Source: Agrypnia vestita
Taxonomy: Eukaryota > Arthropoda > Insecta > Trichoptera > Phryganeidae
NCBI GenBank assembly: GCA_016648135.1
Contig: JADDOH010005101.1
Location: 1-64,000 of the forward strand
DNA length: 64,000 nt
Reading direction: 5' to 3'
Of the stretch, positions 22,485 to 34,404 are shown one piece after another. The translations under genes were made by a program, and so were the position numbers. Numbering within the stretch: position 1 is the first letter of the stretch; each line of letters opens with the position of its first letter. The notes below the pieces were generated by a model. The model did not search any database. It saw only the letters and a program-made list of their open reading frames with translations, and had not been told where the DNA came from.

Positions 22485-23535
22485 TATTTCAAATTCATAG
22501 GTGACAACTTTTTATAGTGTTTACAAATATATATAAGCATGTTTCGTTGTTGCTGAGGGTCCCGGCATCAAAGTAAACACTACATTAATTTATTTTTCTC
22601 TCATCTCAAAAGATGATTTCCATGTTTAGACCAGGCATCATGAAGGCGGGGGGTTGGGGCGAGGCTTTTATCAGGGTCCTAGAGTGTAACTGAACAAAAT
22701 TTGGTATTAATTGTATTCAATTTAACACACAAATATTCATCGAGGAACGGGTGGGAACGCCAGAGGTAGTAGGGAAGGTGTCATTGTTTTGCGCAGTAAC
22801 TGTGCGAATTTTGGTGTAATATCGGCCAAAGTGTTTCGTTTTTTATTTACGTTCGTGTATAGTAAAATATAGGGTGTGCTTAATGGATTTTATAACTTTG
22901 AACTCACGCCAAGGTCAATTTGATGATATATCAAAGATATGGGAAATATAGGTTAGAATAAAAATATAGTATCTTCTATGAAAAATCATCACATAATTTA
23001 CAACAATTTAACAACCTTCCATACGCTATAAATATTACATAGATATGTTTCAGTGTATATCTGAAAATATTCCTAGGCAAAATAAAATGTTGAATAAAAT
23101 ACAAATATGAAAACATAATAGGTACATACTAACATAGGAATATATATCAATATTTAAAAAAAAATTAACAAATAGTTAGAAACCTCAAAATAGTTACGAA
23201 AAAAAATGTGTTTTACATTCAGTCGAAGTTGTAATTCATATCAAAGTTTAGAACATATCAAACTCATTTTCCGTGTTATTGAGTTTCTAAATCTACATAT
23301 TCGTGATATTGGATTAAATTCACTATATTGCTATCGTAGATATCAATTCCAAAGGTTCCACGTTTACTAAAAATTAATATAACAGTTAGATAAATTTTAA
23401 AATTATAAAATGTGTTAATAACAAATTAAATGTTATAAATTAGCAAATGCTTTTTTCAAATAGGTACTTTTTAAACTTGTTTTTACTTTAGTTCTTAGTT
23501 TTTTATTTAACTCTCATATAAAGTATTTTAATTGT
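22485..23535. other. AT-rich spacer
   Basis: Nothing recognised. Confidence 0.5.
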
Positions 23536-23539
23536 CTAA

Positions 23540-23808
23540 CTTACTTGATAGAGGGTCACACTTTTCTGTCCTGTCACATAACTCTTACCTTTTTCACATT
23601 CATACATCTTCGCATGCAAGATCGACGATTGTTGAGGCTTCTAACAGGACCATCTTCCACTACCTCGTTAATCTGGTCACGCCACGTCTTCCGCGGTTGC
23701 GCTTTCTTTCTGGCGCCGTGCGCCATCAACGATTGCGTTATATACCTACCTGTCTTACCATTCTTTCCTCATTCATTTGCTCAATATGCTCAAACCGTCT
23801 TGAGTAAC
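23540..23808 (-). pseudogene. LINE C-terminal remnant (GHVERM family), minus strand
   Basis: Read on the minus strand it matches the copies at 5.6, 42.5 and 53.5 kb: the plus-strand text GTGGTAATCT-type blocks ACCTCGTTAATCTGGTCACG and CCACGTCTTCCGCGG are the complement of the W.D.../GR.RKTWHD region, and TTCATTTGCTCAATATGCTC complements the HVE.MNE block. It lacks the (AAGT)n tail and is frameshifted. Confidence 0.65.
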
Positions 23809-23905
23809 TGTATATACTTCGAATTTTAATTGTTGTATTATAGGACCATTGGCCCCGAAACATGTTGATAATTTAATAAATATTTCTCTTATATAAAGTG
23901 TTTTC
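23809..23905 (+). mobile_element. Decayed Penelope-like terminus
   Basis: ATACTTCGAATTTTAATTG, then GGACCATTGGCCCCGAAACA, TGTTGATAATTTAATAAAT and AAGTGTTTTCA match the PLE terminus. The GAAACATGTTG half of the hammerhead core is intact but the CUGANGA half is lost. Confidence 0.6.
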
Positions 23906-25410
23906 ATTTTATTTATATAATTTATATTTCACCCGTAGATAAGATATTCTGACAAACTCAAAACTCGAGAAGTAAAATATAATTAAACTCAATTCGAGAT
24001 AATGTATGTAGTTTACGGTTTTCGTCTATTTTAATAATCATCATGTTCTTAGGATTTCACGGCCTTTCGGGATCTTCTGGTGTGCGTTTTCTGGGATATT
24101 CTGACGCCTGAGCACAACATAACACAACACAACCACAACACATCAGCCCTGATTATGTACCCTGCAAACGTAACGCCGGCCAGAAAGGTCGCAGAAACAC
24201 GGCAGTGTATCCCAGAAAACTGAAACTAAAAGATCATAATATTCTCTAAAATTTTATCTCCAAATCATTAATAATATAACTGTAGCTTCCTTTCAACATC
24301 CACACCTTATATTTCCCCCTTCTTCAACGCTAATCATTCCCACTACGTTTAAAACTATTCTTACTTCCCTGTCATTAGTGTAGGGGTTACCCTTTTCACA
24401 GCCACGGGCCCGAACAGACCATCAACACGTGTATAGTATAGCCGCGATCCATCCAGCAATACGAGGACGGCGAGGTCAGCGCCCCAATACCACCGGTCAC
24501 AGGCACGCGCCGGACACGAGCACGGCACCATGCCATGACACCAGCGGGCATGTCAGTCCGTCACATACCTCCGGCGACGGCCAGAGACTATGGCCCTTAG
24601 AGTATCTATCATTGTCTTTATAATCATACTCATGTATATTTTGTAATTGTTTATTCGCGATAGTAAATCATAAAATATTCTATGCCTTTGGAGCTTTTCC
24701 GTCGCATGACGGTGGTGACCCGAAAAAGCAACTGCTCCAAACCATCTCCAAACCACTCAAATTAACTTTAAATTTCATTTTGTATTATTTATTTCCACCA
24801 AAAATAAACAAACAAAATTTTAAAATACATAAATCTATACTATTGTCAGTCGTCTCAAAACGTCGTATTGAATACCGCTATTATATTTGTCTATTTTGTA
24901 GAGTACTGAAACAGTTTTATCAAAGCGTGTTTTATTATACAACGGACGGGCTCGCCCGAGCTCTCACTGCAGCGTAAGGAGCAGGATTTCTTGAATAATT
25001 CTCTTAATGTATTTTAAATTCCATTGTCAGCCGACTGGAAGGACGTCTATTGGAAAATGTCCTTATATATTTCAGATATACATAGCGATAAATGCCAGCG
25101 CAGATTTCAATGCGCGTCACAAATCCCAGCGCCAGACATGCAAATTGATTCCGGATATGGTGGAGTGGCCCCTACCGCAGATGTGACGAAGCTCGACGAT
25201 CTAAAAACATGAGCGTTATGTATTATGCACGCGGTCAGGCTGCTAGAAAATTTCACGAAGTTGGTCGAGGACCCGAACGTCCAGAGCAGGTTTAATATTG
25301 GCCATTTTTAAACTAATCTACGTGCGAAAATTGAACATATACCATTTTCAATTCAAATATACTGGCACGGGACCTAGCACTGGGTGTCTAATAAAAAAAC
25401 ACAAAAACAA
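23906..25410. other. Spacer
   Basis: 24400-24620 is GC-rich (CGAGGACGGCGAGGTCAGCG and neighbours) with no recognised product. The rest is AT-rich. Confidence 0.45.
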
Positions 25411-25414
25411 ATTT

Positions 25415-26070
25415 AACTGCTTTTTACTCCCTTTATATTAACTCGTGGCGTCTGCTTGCTTGCCGTCAACAAAAACTTTGGATCGATTTTTGACCCTTTT
25501 TCCGTGATCCAATCGAGCTGAAACTTGGCAAGCAGACTCGTGGCGACGATCAAGAAGATCTGTCAAATTTTCGTTAAAAAAAATTAATAATTATAGTATA
25601 ATTTCGGATTTTTAGAAATTTTATTGGTTTTCAAATTGGAATCATTAGAAAAGTTTGATTAGCAACGTCGCGGAATATTTTCTAAATTTGAATTACTCCG
25701 TCGGTATAATAGGTACATCACTACGAATTTCGAAAATTTACAAAACAATTGGTTCACAGATGACAGCAAAATTAGGTTTTTTGGGAAAAAATCAAATAAT
25801 AATTTATTTATTTTAGATTTCTGATTAGTTTTGAAGAATTCTACACTACTCAAATCTGATTCTGACTTAATCATTTGACGCTGAAAATTCATAAGGTACG
25901 ATATTGATGATAATTAAATCTATCAAAATCTTGACATCTCAAAACATCTGACATTTTAGAAATATATTAAATTTCTGTAACTTTAGTGTTATGTTATATG
26001 TTTTAATTCGTCTTTAATTGTTGTTATATTTTACAAAGAAAGGGATTATAGTAAAAACTTGTTTTTTATG
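25415..26070. mobile_element. Foldback element, long copy
   Basis: Left end: TTTTTACTCCCTTTATATTA then ACTCGTGGCGTCTGCTTGCT, ATCGATTTTTGACCC and AATCGAGCTGAAACTTGGCA. Right end: AAAGAAAGGGATTATAGTAA then AAACTTGTTTTTTATGGGTT. Reverse-complement counterparts of all these blocks occur at 38505-38814. The ACTCCCTTT motif lies inverted at both ends. The interior contains a 77-codon minus frame with no recognised motif. Likely a non-autonomous DNA element of ~650 bp. Confidence 0.55.
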
Positions 26071-28437
26071 GGTTACTTTTTTATTTCGTTAAAAAGGTCT
26101 CTGTAAACGAACTTAACCGCAACATTGTTCTTAAATTGAATTGAATTGAAGAAACGAGAAAAGCACTCAATTGGATGGAAATTTAAAAAATACTTATTTA
26201 CAACGTTCTCATATTTGTATGTAAAATTTTCAATAACAAAATGCCAAAATACTCTTTAAGCAAAATTATTGTTAATAGTGATGTACATAAAGATAATACC
26301 AGAAATAGGAATAGAATAAGATTACCATATACACAGAATTTTTTAATTTACAGAAATGTAAAAATATATGATCAAAAGCCAGAAAAAAAGCCAAAAAAAA
26401 TGCCAGAAAACATGAAGAATAAAATAAAATGAATGAATTTAAAATAAAATGCTATAATATAGATCGTAACATAGATTAAATAAGATATAAATGTTAATAT
26501 GTAGGTTGTTATGGATAGTATATTATTAATAGATTTTAGAATGTAAAGTTAAATATACTAGTTAATATACAAGTTGTCATATTAATAATTTAAGAAGTAA
26601 TTTTTTTTAATAATAATAATTAAAAAAATGTTACTCAAAGTTTACACTTATTATTACACTGTTTTTTAATTCATACTTATTAACTCTAGTAATAACTGAT
26701 TCTCTTGCATCGATCACTTTCTCGAATATTCTGTTCAATTTTAATCACTCGCGTAGGTACTCGCCCGTTATTTATTACTAGGTCCACAACTGGATGGCCA
26801 TACCATTTTCAATTAATCCGTCTTATAACGTCTTGTTGCATCATCGTATATATATATACAAAGATGTTTTCTCTGCAGCGTGCAAGGGTCCGATATTATA
26901 ATACTCTTATGTTATCTCACACGTTTATTCCAGTAAGAATGTATCAACATACAACAATAGGTTTATCTTCCGGTAAACTTGCAATGACGCACCCGTCCTT
27001 TTGCACATACTCACACACACACACCCGCATAGAGATGCACTACAGTAAGATACTTCTTCAATAAGTGCAAAGTACAATTCCGGCAATATTTTATTATATC
27101 AATAATAAGATAAACCATTTTTTATCACTGTTTATTGATCACTCGATAAGTTTCAATATGTAATGATTGTAATTATTTTTATACAGGTAATTCTTGCAAA
27201 AGTTTTCATAATAGAATCATGGAGCACTCCAGATTTCTAAAAATTAACTACGATTCTGAATTCAACTGTTGGAAACAAGTCATTCTTTATAACGAGAACT
27301 TAAAGTATTGAATGAAAATTTAAAAGGGTAAAAATTTACAAACAAATACTAACGGCTTGCAATGAAATAAATTAGAAATTTTATAATACAAGTACATAGA
27401 ATGAGAAAAAATATTAACAGAAAATATGACATTATAAGTAATCGAATCCTTTTTGTGAATATTCACAATTTAAAATTGTTTTTACAGTAGTTTCTACAGT
27501 ATTTTTCTATGTCTATTGTTGCAACTTTTATTTTAGTACATATTGTATTTTGCAGAATGGATTATTGACCTAGAAACAATTTGAGTTATTAGTTTTAAAA
27601 AATGATAGAAACAGAGTATTATTCTTAATCTTAAAATATATTTTATCTGTTTTTTATTCATCCTAACGAAAGAAATTTCAAGATTTTTATTACACTTTTA
27701 CATAAGCAAGTTTTATCTACGCCATTTTTAATCTTGCAAATGTAAGAAAAATTTATGTTCGCAGTTTTTATCTAAAAAACGTAAACCTGAACTGGATTAA
27801 TCTTTGCTATTTTTCTTCCAACTGAATATTAACATAATTTTGCTACGCCATTTCTATTCTAAACAAACGTAGGCAAACTATATGCTCACCGTGTTTAGAC
27901 TTAATTGACCAAAGCTAGTTTAATCTATGCTAAATTTCATCTAAAAAAATCAGCTTTTATTTACGCTTTTTTTTATCCAACCTAACGTAGGAATCCATTT
28001 TTTTTCTGCGTCGTTTTTTTAATTTATAAAAATGTTAGTACCTACCTAAGCTATTTTTAAACTTACCTTATTTATGTTGTATCTACGTGGATTTTAATCT
28101 AACAGTATGTAAGCAAAAAAAATTTAGTCGTATTGAATCCAACCTATTACATGCAGATTTTTCCTCTTCCGTTTTAAACTGAACGTAATCCATGATCATG
28201 TACCCGTGCCGTTTTTAACTGAAACTTGAATTCCATTCCGATTTAAATTTTATGATGGATCTCTCTTCTTTTTCACATCAAAATTACATATTTTGGCTTT
28301 TCCCCGCGGAGAGTATAAAATAGTCTGATTCAAAGCACCATACGTTTCAATTTTAAAAATTCTGTACTAGAAAATGTAGTGATTTTTTATTAATTTTTTA
28401 AATTTCATAAAATATATTTTTTTTACTTTAATAAATG
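26071..28437. other. Long AT-rich spacer
   Basis: Open frames at 26241-26432 and 26705-27064 carry no recognised motif. Nothing else seen. Confidence 0.5.
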
Positions 28438-28525
28438 TGGTGTATAAACGCAAAGCAGCAACATCATTAAAATTAAAAAAATATTTTGAATATAGTCACC
28501 GATGATAACTAAAATAAGATTCAGG
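28438..28525 (+). mobile_element. Partial MITE copy (GGCAG family)
   Basis: GTATAAACGCAAAGCAGCAA and ATAGTCACCGATGATAAC match the left arm of the MITE at 59123 (TATAAAAGCAAAAGGCAGCA, GCAGTCACCGAGAATTATTC). Confidence 0.5.
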
Positions 28526-28850
28526 CATTGAAGGCAATCTGGTAACAGAATGGACTTGCTTCGGTCATTAAAACATGAGTGGTCCCAAGACAGGTAAACT
28601 TCGATCGTTTTTAAACTATAGTAAATATTTTTCTGAAATTAAGATGCAAAATTGGATTCACTCGATTTTGTTTAATCAGCCGTGGAGTGTTGAAATGCTC
28701 AATGCAGGCGTCTCTTTAGGCGATATATAAATGCCAAATCTTATTTATTTATATTTGGATGATTTCTAGAGCTGTTTTTGTGAGAACTTATCTTAAGAAA
28801 ATTTTACATATTAACATTATTTTACAAAATAACTTGCTAAATAACATGCA
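28526..28850. other. Spacer
   Basis: Nothing recognised. Confidence 0.45.
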
Positions 28851-28854
28851 TGGG

Positions 28855-29104
28855 GGTTATGTATAAAAGCAAAGGCAAGTATTCAAAAAAAAATTTTCAA
28901 AATTTAGTTCAATCATTACGGGTTACTTATTTAAAATGCACCTACTGAATTCTAGATTTTACATATCTATCCCATCCAAAATAATATTTCCTATAAATTT
29001 GTGGAGTATGTTTCCTATTAAATCTTTAATTCAGTACATTATAAACTAGTAATCCTCGATTACTGCGTTATTTTTTTAATATTCCTGCCTTTGCTTTTAT
29101 ACCC
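28855..29104. mobile_element. MITE, GGCAG family, copy 1 (250 bp)
   Basis: TATAAAAGCAAAGGCA at the left is inverted at the right as TGCCTTTGCTTTTATACCC; CCTCGATTACTG near the right end mirrors the left subterminal part. It aligns over its whole length with 59123-59381 (TATTTAAAATG, CTACTGAAT, CATCCAAAATAAT, TAGTAATCCTCGAT). Confidence 0.75.
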
Positions 29105-29350
29105 GTATTATTATAGACACTTTTTTGTAACTATAATTTCCGATATTCAATTTTACAACAATGTTTTGGATAATAATAAATTTATTTTTTCATTTCTTGT
29201 TACATTGACGTGTAAGCTGTAAACCAGAACAAAATAGTTGTTAAAGTTGCTGAGGCTACTAGAATATTTTTTATAGAAGGCTACTGGCAATTTTTATAGA
29301 TTTTGAAATTGTTAAAGAGTTAAGGTCATTATTACAGTTGTTGGACATAT
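29105..29350. other. AT-rich spacer
   Basis: Nothing recognised. Confidence 0.45.
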
Positions 29351-29354
29351 TAAT

Positions 29355-29480
29355 GTGTGAAATAAAATGGATATTTTATACAAACCGTATATTTCACAGT
29401 AACCGTATATTTCAAATAAATCTTAACGTTTCGCTGAATTCTTATCCAGCGTCATCAGGAGAGCGTCCTATCGGAGACCG
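29355..29480 (-). mobile_element. Penelope-like terminus, second type, with hammerhead-like core
   Basis: On the minus strand it reads CTGATGA, one extra C, stem GCTG/CAGC, GAAA, then the palindrome ACGT (core 29425-29458). The neighbouring ATATTTCAAATAAAT and GGATATTTTATACAAA blocks recur at 41705-41800, where the core is mutated. Attribution to Penelope-like elements rests on this core pattern; no endonuclease or RT sequence is adjacent. Confidence 0.45.
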
Positions 29481-30088
29481 AACTGATTATTTCTTCCGAG
29501 GTCGTAAATTATATGCACTTTGTTGTGGAGTGTTCACTTCTTCTATGATAGAGGTCGCCTTTGTGAAATATATGGTTCTTATAAAATATCCGTTTTATTT
29601 AACACATAAAGATTTTGAAGTATTATTAACTATGATAATACCCAAAACATTGTAGTCGGCACGAAAAAGTTGACCAAGCACCTCTGAAGAAATAGATCGA
29701 TAATGTGTAGTATATGTCAAACACATGGGTACCTACATATATCGATAAACATATCTGAAGAGTGGATGAGAGAATGTCTCCTGTATGGGTATGAAATGAA
29801 GAGTGTATGTGGAAGTTATGAACAAGAAGTATGCCTTCGAACTTTAAACGGAAGAAGGCTCAACATAGATTTCATAACATTTCACGAAAAATATTGTTTA
29901 TGCTTATGTCACTAAGTATTGTAAAATTGAATATGTTGAGCAAATACGGGCATAATTTACCTAAATAAGTTTCACATACAAATAACTAATCAGCGAAAAA
30001 TATACAAAAATGGTGGCTAGCCAAAAATAATAATAAATATGTGGTTCTGCTACAAAACATCTGGAAGTGAACCGATCTCGAAATCGAA
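29481..30088. other. Spacer
   Basis: A 70-codon frame at 29703-29915 has no recognised motif. Confidence 0.45.
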
Positions 30089-30090
30089 CA

Positions 30091-30158
30091 TCAGTTCTAA
30101 GATGCCAGGTACAGACATCAGTTTGTGAACATGTCACTGGCTTAGAACTGTCTTAGAT
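30091..30158. repeat. Hairpin with ~16-bp arms
   Basis: ATCAGTTCTAAGATGCCAG pairs with CTGGCTTAGAACTG across about 34 bases that contain a smaller inverted GACAT/ATGTC. Pre-miRNA-like in size, but not tested. Confidence 0.45.
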
Positions 30159-32169
30159 AAAAATCTACATCTTTACTTGTGTGCGGCACCTTTAAGAAAT
30201 ATTGTTTGTATTATAACCTATGCTACTTCTTGATTATATACGCGTGTGTAGTAGCAAGTAGCAAAAATTTAAATACAGTCTTCTTCATATTATATGCAAG
30301 AACACGTTCTTATTGTGAAGTTGTCGAAAGTCTAATTGCTTAACCATTTGGCCGTTAAAGTAACGATTATACGTAACCATTTTAACTCTTACGTCTTATA
30401 TACGTCAGCCCAATTTTATAAAAAAATTACGGTTCTGTTTTTGTCTTCTTCTTTTATAACTTCTATCTTTTAATGTTTAAAACACCCGAAATCAAATATA
30501 TTTGAAAAAAATAATAATACGTCTTTTTTAACGGCTGATATTTTTACTAATTTATTTTGTTAAAATAATTTAAAATATTCCTTACAATACAGGATCCGCC
30601 CAAACCTATAGCTATTGGACATCTTAAATTATTTCAAATATTTCTGCAAACAAATGAGTAAGCCTTCGGTTCAAACTTACAAATTATAACAATATTCGGA
30701 CACTTATCTCAAGAAAGAAGATGTGTTCAGTAATATCATCTGATACTTTGGCTGCTGACAATATTACAGATCCAATAAAATATAATACATCCCTAAGATT
30801 TTAAAATTCGTCGAAATTCATAGAAGAATTTACTATTCATTGTGATTTTTTTATAACTATCACGAATATGAATTTATATTTTTTTCCACAATGTAAATGT
30901 ATATTTTTTAATTAAGTTTACGTGTATTATATTAAATTATAACAGTGTTATATTAAATGTCATATATTCATAATTTTACAAGTTTGTTCTTTAAAATCCT
31001 ATTCAAAGGATATGCTCCCCTCAACCCCCTCAAACTCCAACCGCTCTCCTCAATAATGTGTGTATTTAATTTTTTTAATTGCACTCTAGGACCCTGAGAA
31101 AATATTGTCATCTTACTCCCCAAAGCAGAGACACCCTCATCCAATATCCCATAAATCCCCCACTGAATCCCGTGATACTGAAATCGCAGTAGTTTTTACA
31201 AATAAATTGCATAGCGACCCAGGAACCTACAGCATTCTCAAAATGAATGAGGACTTTTTGCAGGGAATTCGCTTGTCTGTCATCTCATCTCATTTGCGTC
31301 TCCCTTTGAGACCTTACGTGACTCTGAATGGGTTAGTTAGAGCCTGATGCCTCAGTGCCATTACTGGAGGCCGTGTTCGGGGCACCCACCCTCACCGTGT
31401 CCTCCGCCCCCCGCCCGCTCCCGGCCGCCCGTCTTAAAAGGTAACCCTTTGTAGTGAGTTTGCAATTACTGAAAATTGGCATATGTTGATTTATTATTAA
31501 GGAATCGGGGCAATCAGGGAAGTATAAACACCAACCTTAGGGCACGCACAGACTCAATCATACAAACGATAACTCATGAGCGTGATTGTATAATCAAATT
31601 AGTGTTGGTACCCTGCCAGGGGTGAATTCGTGCTTGTAAATTACCATTTATTTTTCAATTTATAATTTTAAATTGTTTAGCAAATACCCTATGACTAACT
31701 GCTGTTACGTGCTTTAAGACTCTCAGTACTATATAAAGTATGTATATTAAATTTGAATTTTGAATTTTATTCACAATTAATGATGTTCTATTGCAAAGCT
31801 ATTTTGTTTGCCTTTTATTATGTGGTTACATAACCCCGGAAGAATAAAATTTAGAAATAGAAATTGGGTGATTTTTCACAAGGAGATCATAATTATTTTC
31901 TTAATATTGGCACTAATTAAGATATATATTAAACAATTATTATTTTTATTTTCAAGTTGCAATTTTAGAATAAAGTTTTATTAGTTCTCCGGATTGAAAA
32001 AGTTCCGAGCTCGTATTTCGTTGGTAACTAAATATTTTGAGAGAAAAACAATTATCCGTTTCTGTCTTTTTAAATGATCATCATTTTTTTTTCAATAATA
32101 CACGACTTGATACGTTTTATAATTCATCTTCTTTTATTTATTACTGTTACATTTAATATTGGTCTTATA
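30159..32169. other. Spacer with a GC-rich patch
   Basis: 31340-31440 is strikingly C-rich (TCCGCCCCCCGCCCGCTCCC) in an AT-rich setting. The frame 31105-31347 next to it has no recognised motif. It may be a fragment of an old repeat or a host exon. Confidence 0.45.
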
Positions 32170-33452
32170 TTAGGTCCTTACATATGAAATTGGCGTTTTA
32201 CCTTACTGGCAAATTTGATCTCAAATATCTTCTCTTTGGTTAGGAATTCCAAATCCAAATTTATACAGCTATTTACTCATGTTTTTGTGTTTTGAAAATA
32301 ATAATTCATTTGTTTTTTCCTCAATTGTTTTTTTCTTTGCGTCACTCAGTTTACAAAATGAAAAACTTGAAATATCGCGTTATTTACGAGTACGAGTTCC
32401 ACCGTGGCACCAGTGCTGCAGAAACGGCTCGAAGGATTAATGATGTGTATGGCGACGGTGCGCAAAAGAAAACACAGTGCGTTTTTGGTTCCAACGTTTT
32501 CGTTCTGGAAATTTCGACCTGCAGAACAAGCCCCGTGGACGGTCGGAGACCAAAGTTAATAATGAAGAATTGAAGGCTATTGTGGAAGCGGATCCATCGC
32601 AAACCACATCCGAGTTAGCTGCAGGCTGCGGTGTTAGTGATAAAACTGTTTTAATCCACTTGAAGCAAATTGGTAAGGTGAAAAAGATTGAAAGGTGGGT
32701 ACCTCACGAATTGAGTGAAGCAAATCAACAAACGCGCGTTGACTGCTGCGTTGCATTACTCAACCGGCACAATAATGAAGGGATTTTAAATCGAATCATT
32801 GCCTGTGATGAAAAGTGGATCCTGTACGATAATTGGAAGCGCTCATCGCAATAGCTGAACCCTGCCGAACCAGCCAAACCATGCCCCAAGCGAAAATTGA
32901 CTCCAAAAAAGTTACTTGTGAGCGTTTGGTGGACTAGTGCTGGTGTCGTTCACTACAGCTTTCTTAAATCTGCCAGACGATTACGGCAGATGTCTATTGT
33001 CAGCAACTGCAAACCATGATGGAAAGCTAGCTGCTAAACAACCGAGGCTGGTTAATCGCTCTAGGCTACTGCTGCTTCATGATAAAGCTAGACCACACAC
33101 TGCACAACAGACGGCTACCAAATTAGAGGAGCTTCAATTGGAATGTCTAAGACATCCACCGTACTCTCCGGACCTTGCCCCAACAGATACCATTTTTTTC
33201 GAAATTTGGATAACTTCTTGCAAAGGAAAAAATTCAACTCCGATGGGGCAGTCCAAACCGCCTTCAAAGATTTTATTGATTCCCGTCCGAATGTTTTTTT
33301 TTAGTAAAGGGATCGATGAACTACCTATGAGATGGCAAAAGTGCATAGATAGCAATGGTACATACTTTGATTAAATAAATATATTATAATAAAAAAAAAT
33401 CGGCTTTATGTTCCTCCCATACTAAACGCCAATTTCATATGTAAGGACCTAA
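32170..33452 (+). mobile_element. Full-length mariner transposon (1283 bp)
   Basis: The left TIR TTAGGTCCTTACATATGAAA (starting 32170) and the right TIR TTTCATATGTAAGGACCTAA (ending 33452) are perfect inverted repeats for at least 28 bp, and both are flanked by TA, the target duplication of the mariner family. Length, one internal transposase frame and the DD34D spacing are all standard for mariner. The TIRs look mobilisable in principle by a related transposase, although the internal gene is dead. Confidence 0.93.
32358..33374 (+). pseudogene. Mariner transposase, frameshifted
   Basis: Begins MKNLKYRVIYEYEFHRGTSA (ATG at 32358), a mariner helix-turn-helix start. A frame change near 32475 leads into VRFWFQRFRSGNFDL and DKTVLIHLKQIGKV (second HTH). 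The catalytic first Asp is in CDEKWILYDN (codon at 32807). A TAG replaces a codon at 32852. After further frame changes near 32970 and 33030 the second Asp lies in LLLHDKARPHT (33081) and the third in LAPTD (33186); 34 residues separate them, the mariner DD34D spacing. Another shift at about 33187 leads to NFLQRKKFNSDG, and the protein ends NGTYFD with TAA at 33372. HDKARPH replaces the usual HDNARPH. About five frame changes and one or more stops make it inactive. Confidence 0.93.
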
Positions 33453-33477
33453 TATAAAAGAAACGAAAAACAATCAA

Positions 33478-33572
33478 GCTATTAATTAAATTTAATTAAT
33501 TAATTAAAGCAATTAATTAAATTTAATTAATTAATTAAAGCAATTAATTAAATTAAATTAATTAATTAATTC
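33478..33572. repeat. Tandem AATTAATTAAATTT repeat
   Basis: Three ~31-bp units of AATTAATTAAATTTAATTAA and AATTAATTAAAGC start just after the mariner's right end. Confidence 0.8.
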
Positions 33573-34404
33573 AAAACCAAATTAAAACGTTGGTGTTTCA
33601 TAATTGTCAAAATATCAGAATGTATTTGGTTTCTTGTTTTTCTAAATAATTTAAAAAATTATTTTAAATATTTAGATAAATTCATAACTGATATGATTAA
33701 GGGATAGTTCATAACTGTCCAAGAGTTTTTGATACAGCTCAACGTATACTGAAAATTACAGTCCCTATTAATTAATATTAATTATATTTAATAATATAAT
33801 TAATATATTTTTTAAATGTCAATCTACAAAGTTGCTGAATCAATTGGAAAAATGACTACTTAAGTTTACCATTTTAAATTCGTCAAATAAATTATCATAA
33901 GCGTCATCATTTATAAAATATAATAATTAGCGTATTCATTTTAATTCTTATTATTATATTACTTGTATATTTAATATACCTACAAAACTATATATCTGCG
34001 CACCATCAATTGTATAAAATTGATTTATTTTGCAGATTTAAACAGCACAATAAATAGGAAGCTAATTTCCAGCAATAAGTGTAAAGATTCAGTTCCACTA
34101 GTTTCTCTTAAAATACGTCTTGTGATTTTAGTTATAGTTGTTACAGGTTAATAAATAGTAATAATATACCTAATTTGGAATATTTTTTTAAATATTTTTC
34201 TAAAAATTCCACATATATGCTTCATATTTTCTAAATACTTTAAGCAATTTTAATATTCTGATTTATTTTGTTGCTGACTATGGGAATTTGCCGAGTCATG
34301 ATTCACACTTTAATGATCCTCTGTGATAATAAATGTTCACAGATTGTCAATTTTTAGCGCAATTATTAAATAGTTGTAAATCTGTAAAAAATCCCGGGAC
34401 TTAA
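33573..34404. other. AT-rich spacer with one arm of a direct repeat
   Basis: GATAGTTCATAACTGTCCAA (33703) through GAAAATTACAGTCCCTAT (33768) is repeated in the same orientation at 35099-35165, beyond the solo LTR. No gene seen. Confidence 0.55.

Noticed and set aside
23838..23870. Active hammerhead at the 23.8-kb PLE end
   Set aside because: The CUGANGA box is missing; only the GAAAC half remains.
26705..27064. 119-codon plus-strand frame
   Set aside because: No recognised motif, ends in a CACACACA run, no supporting context.
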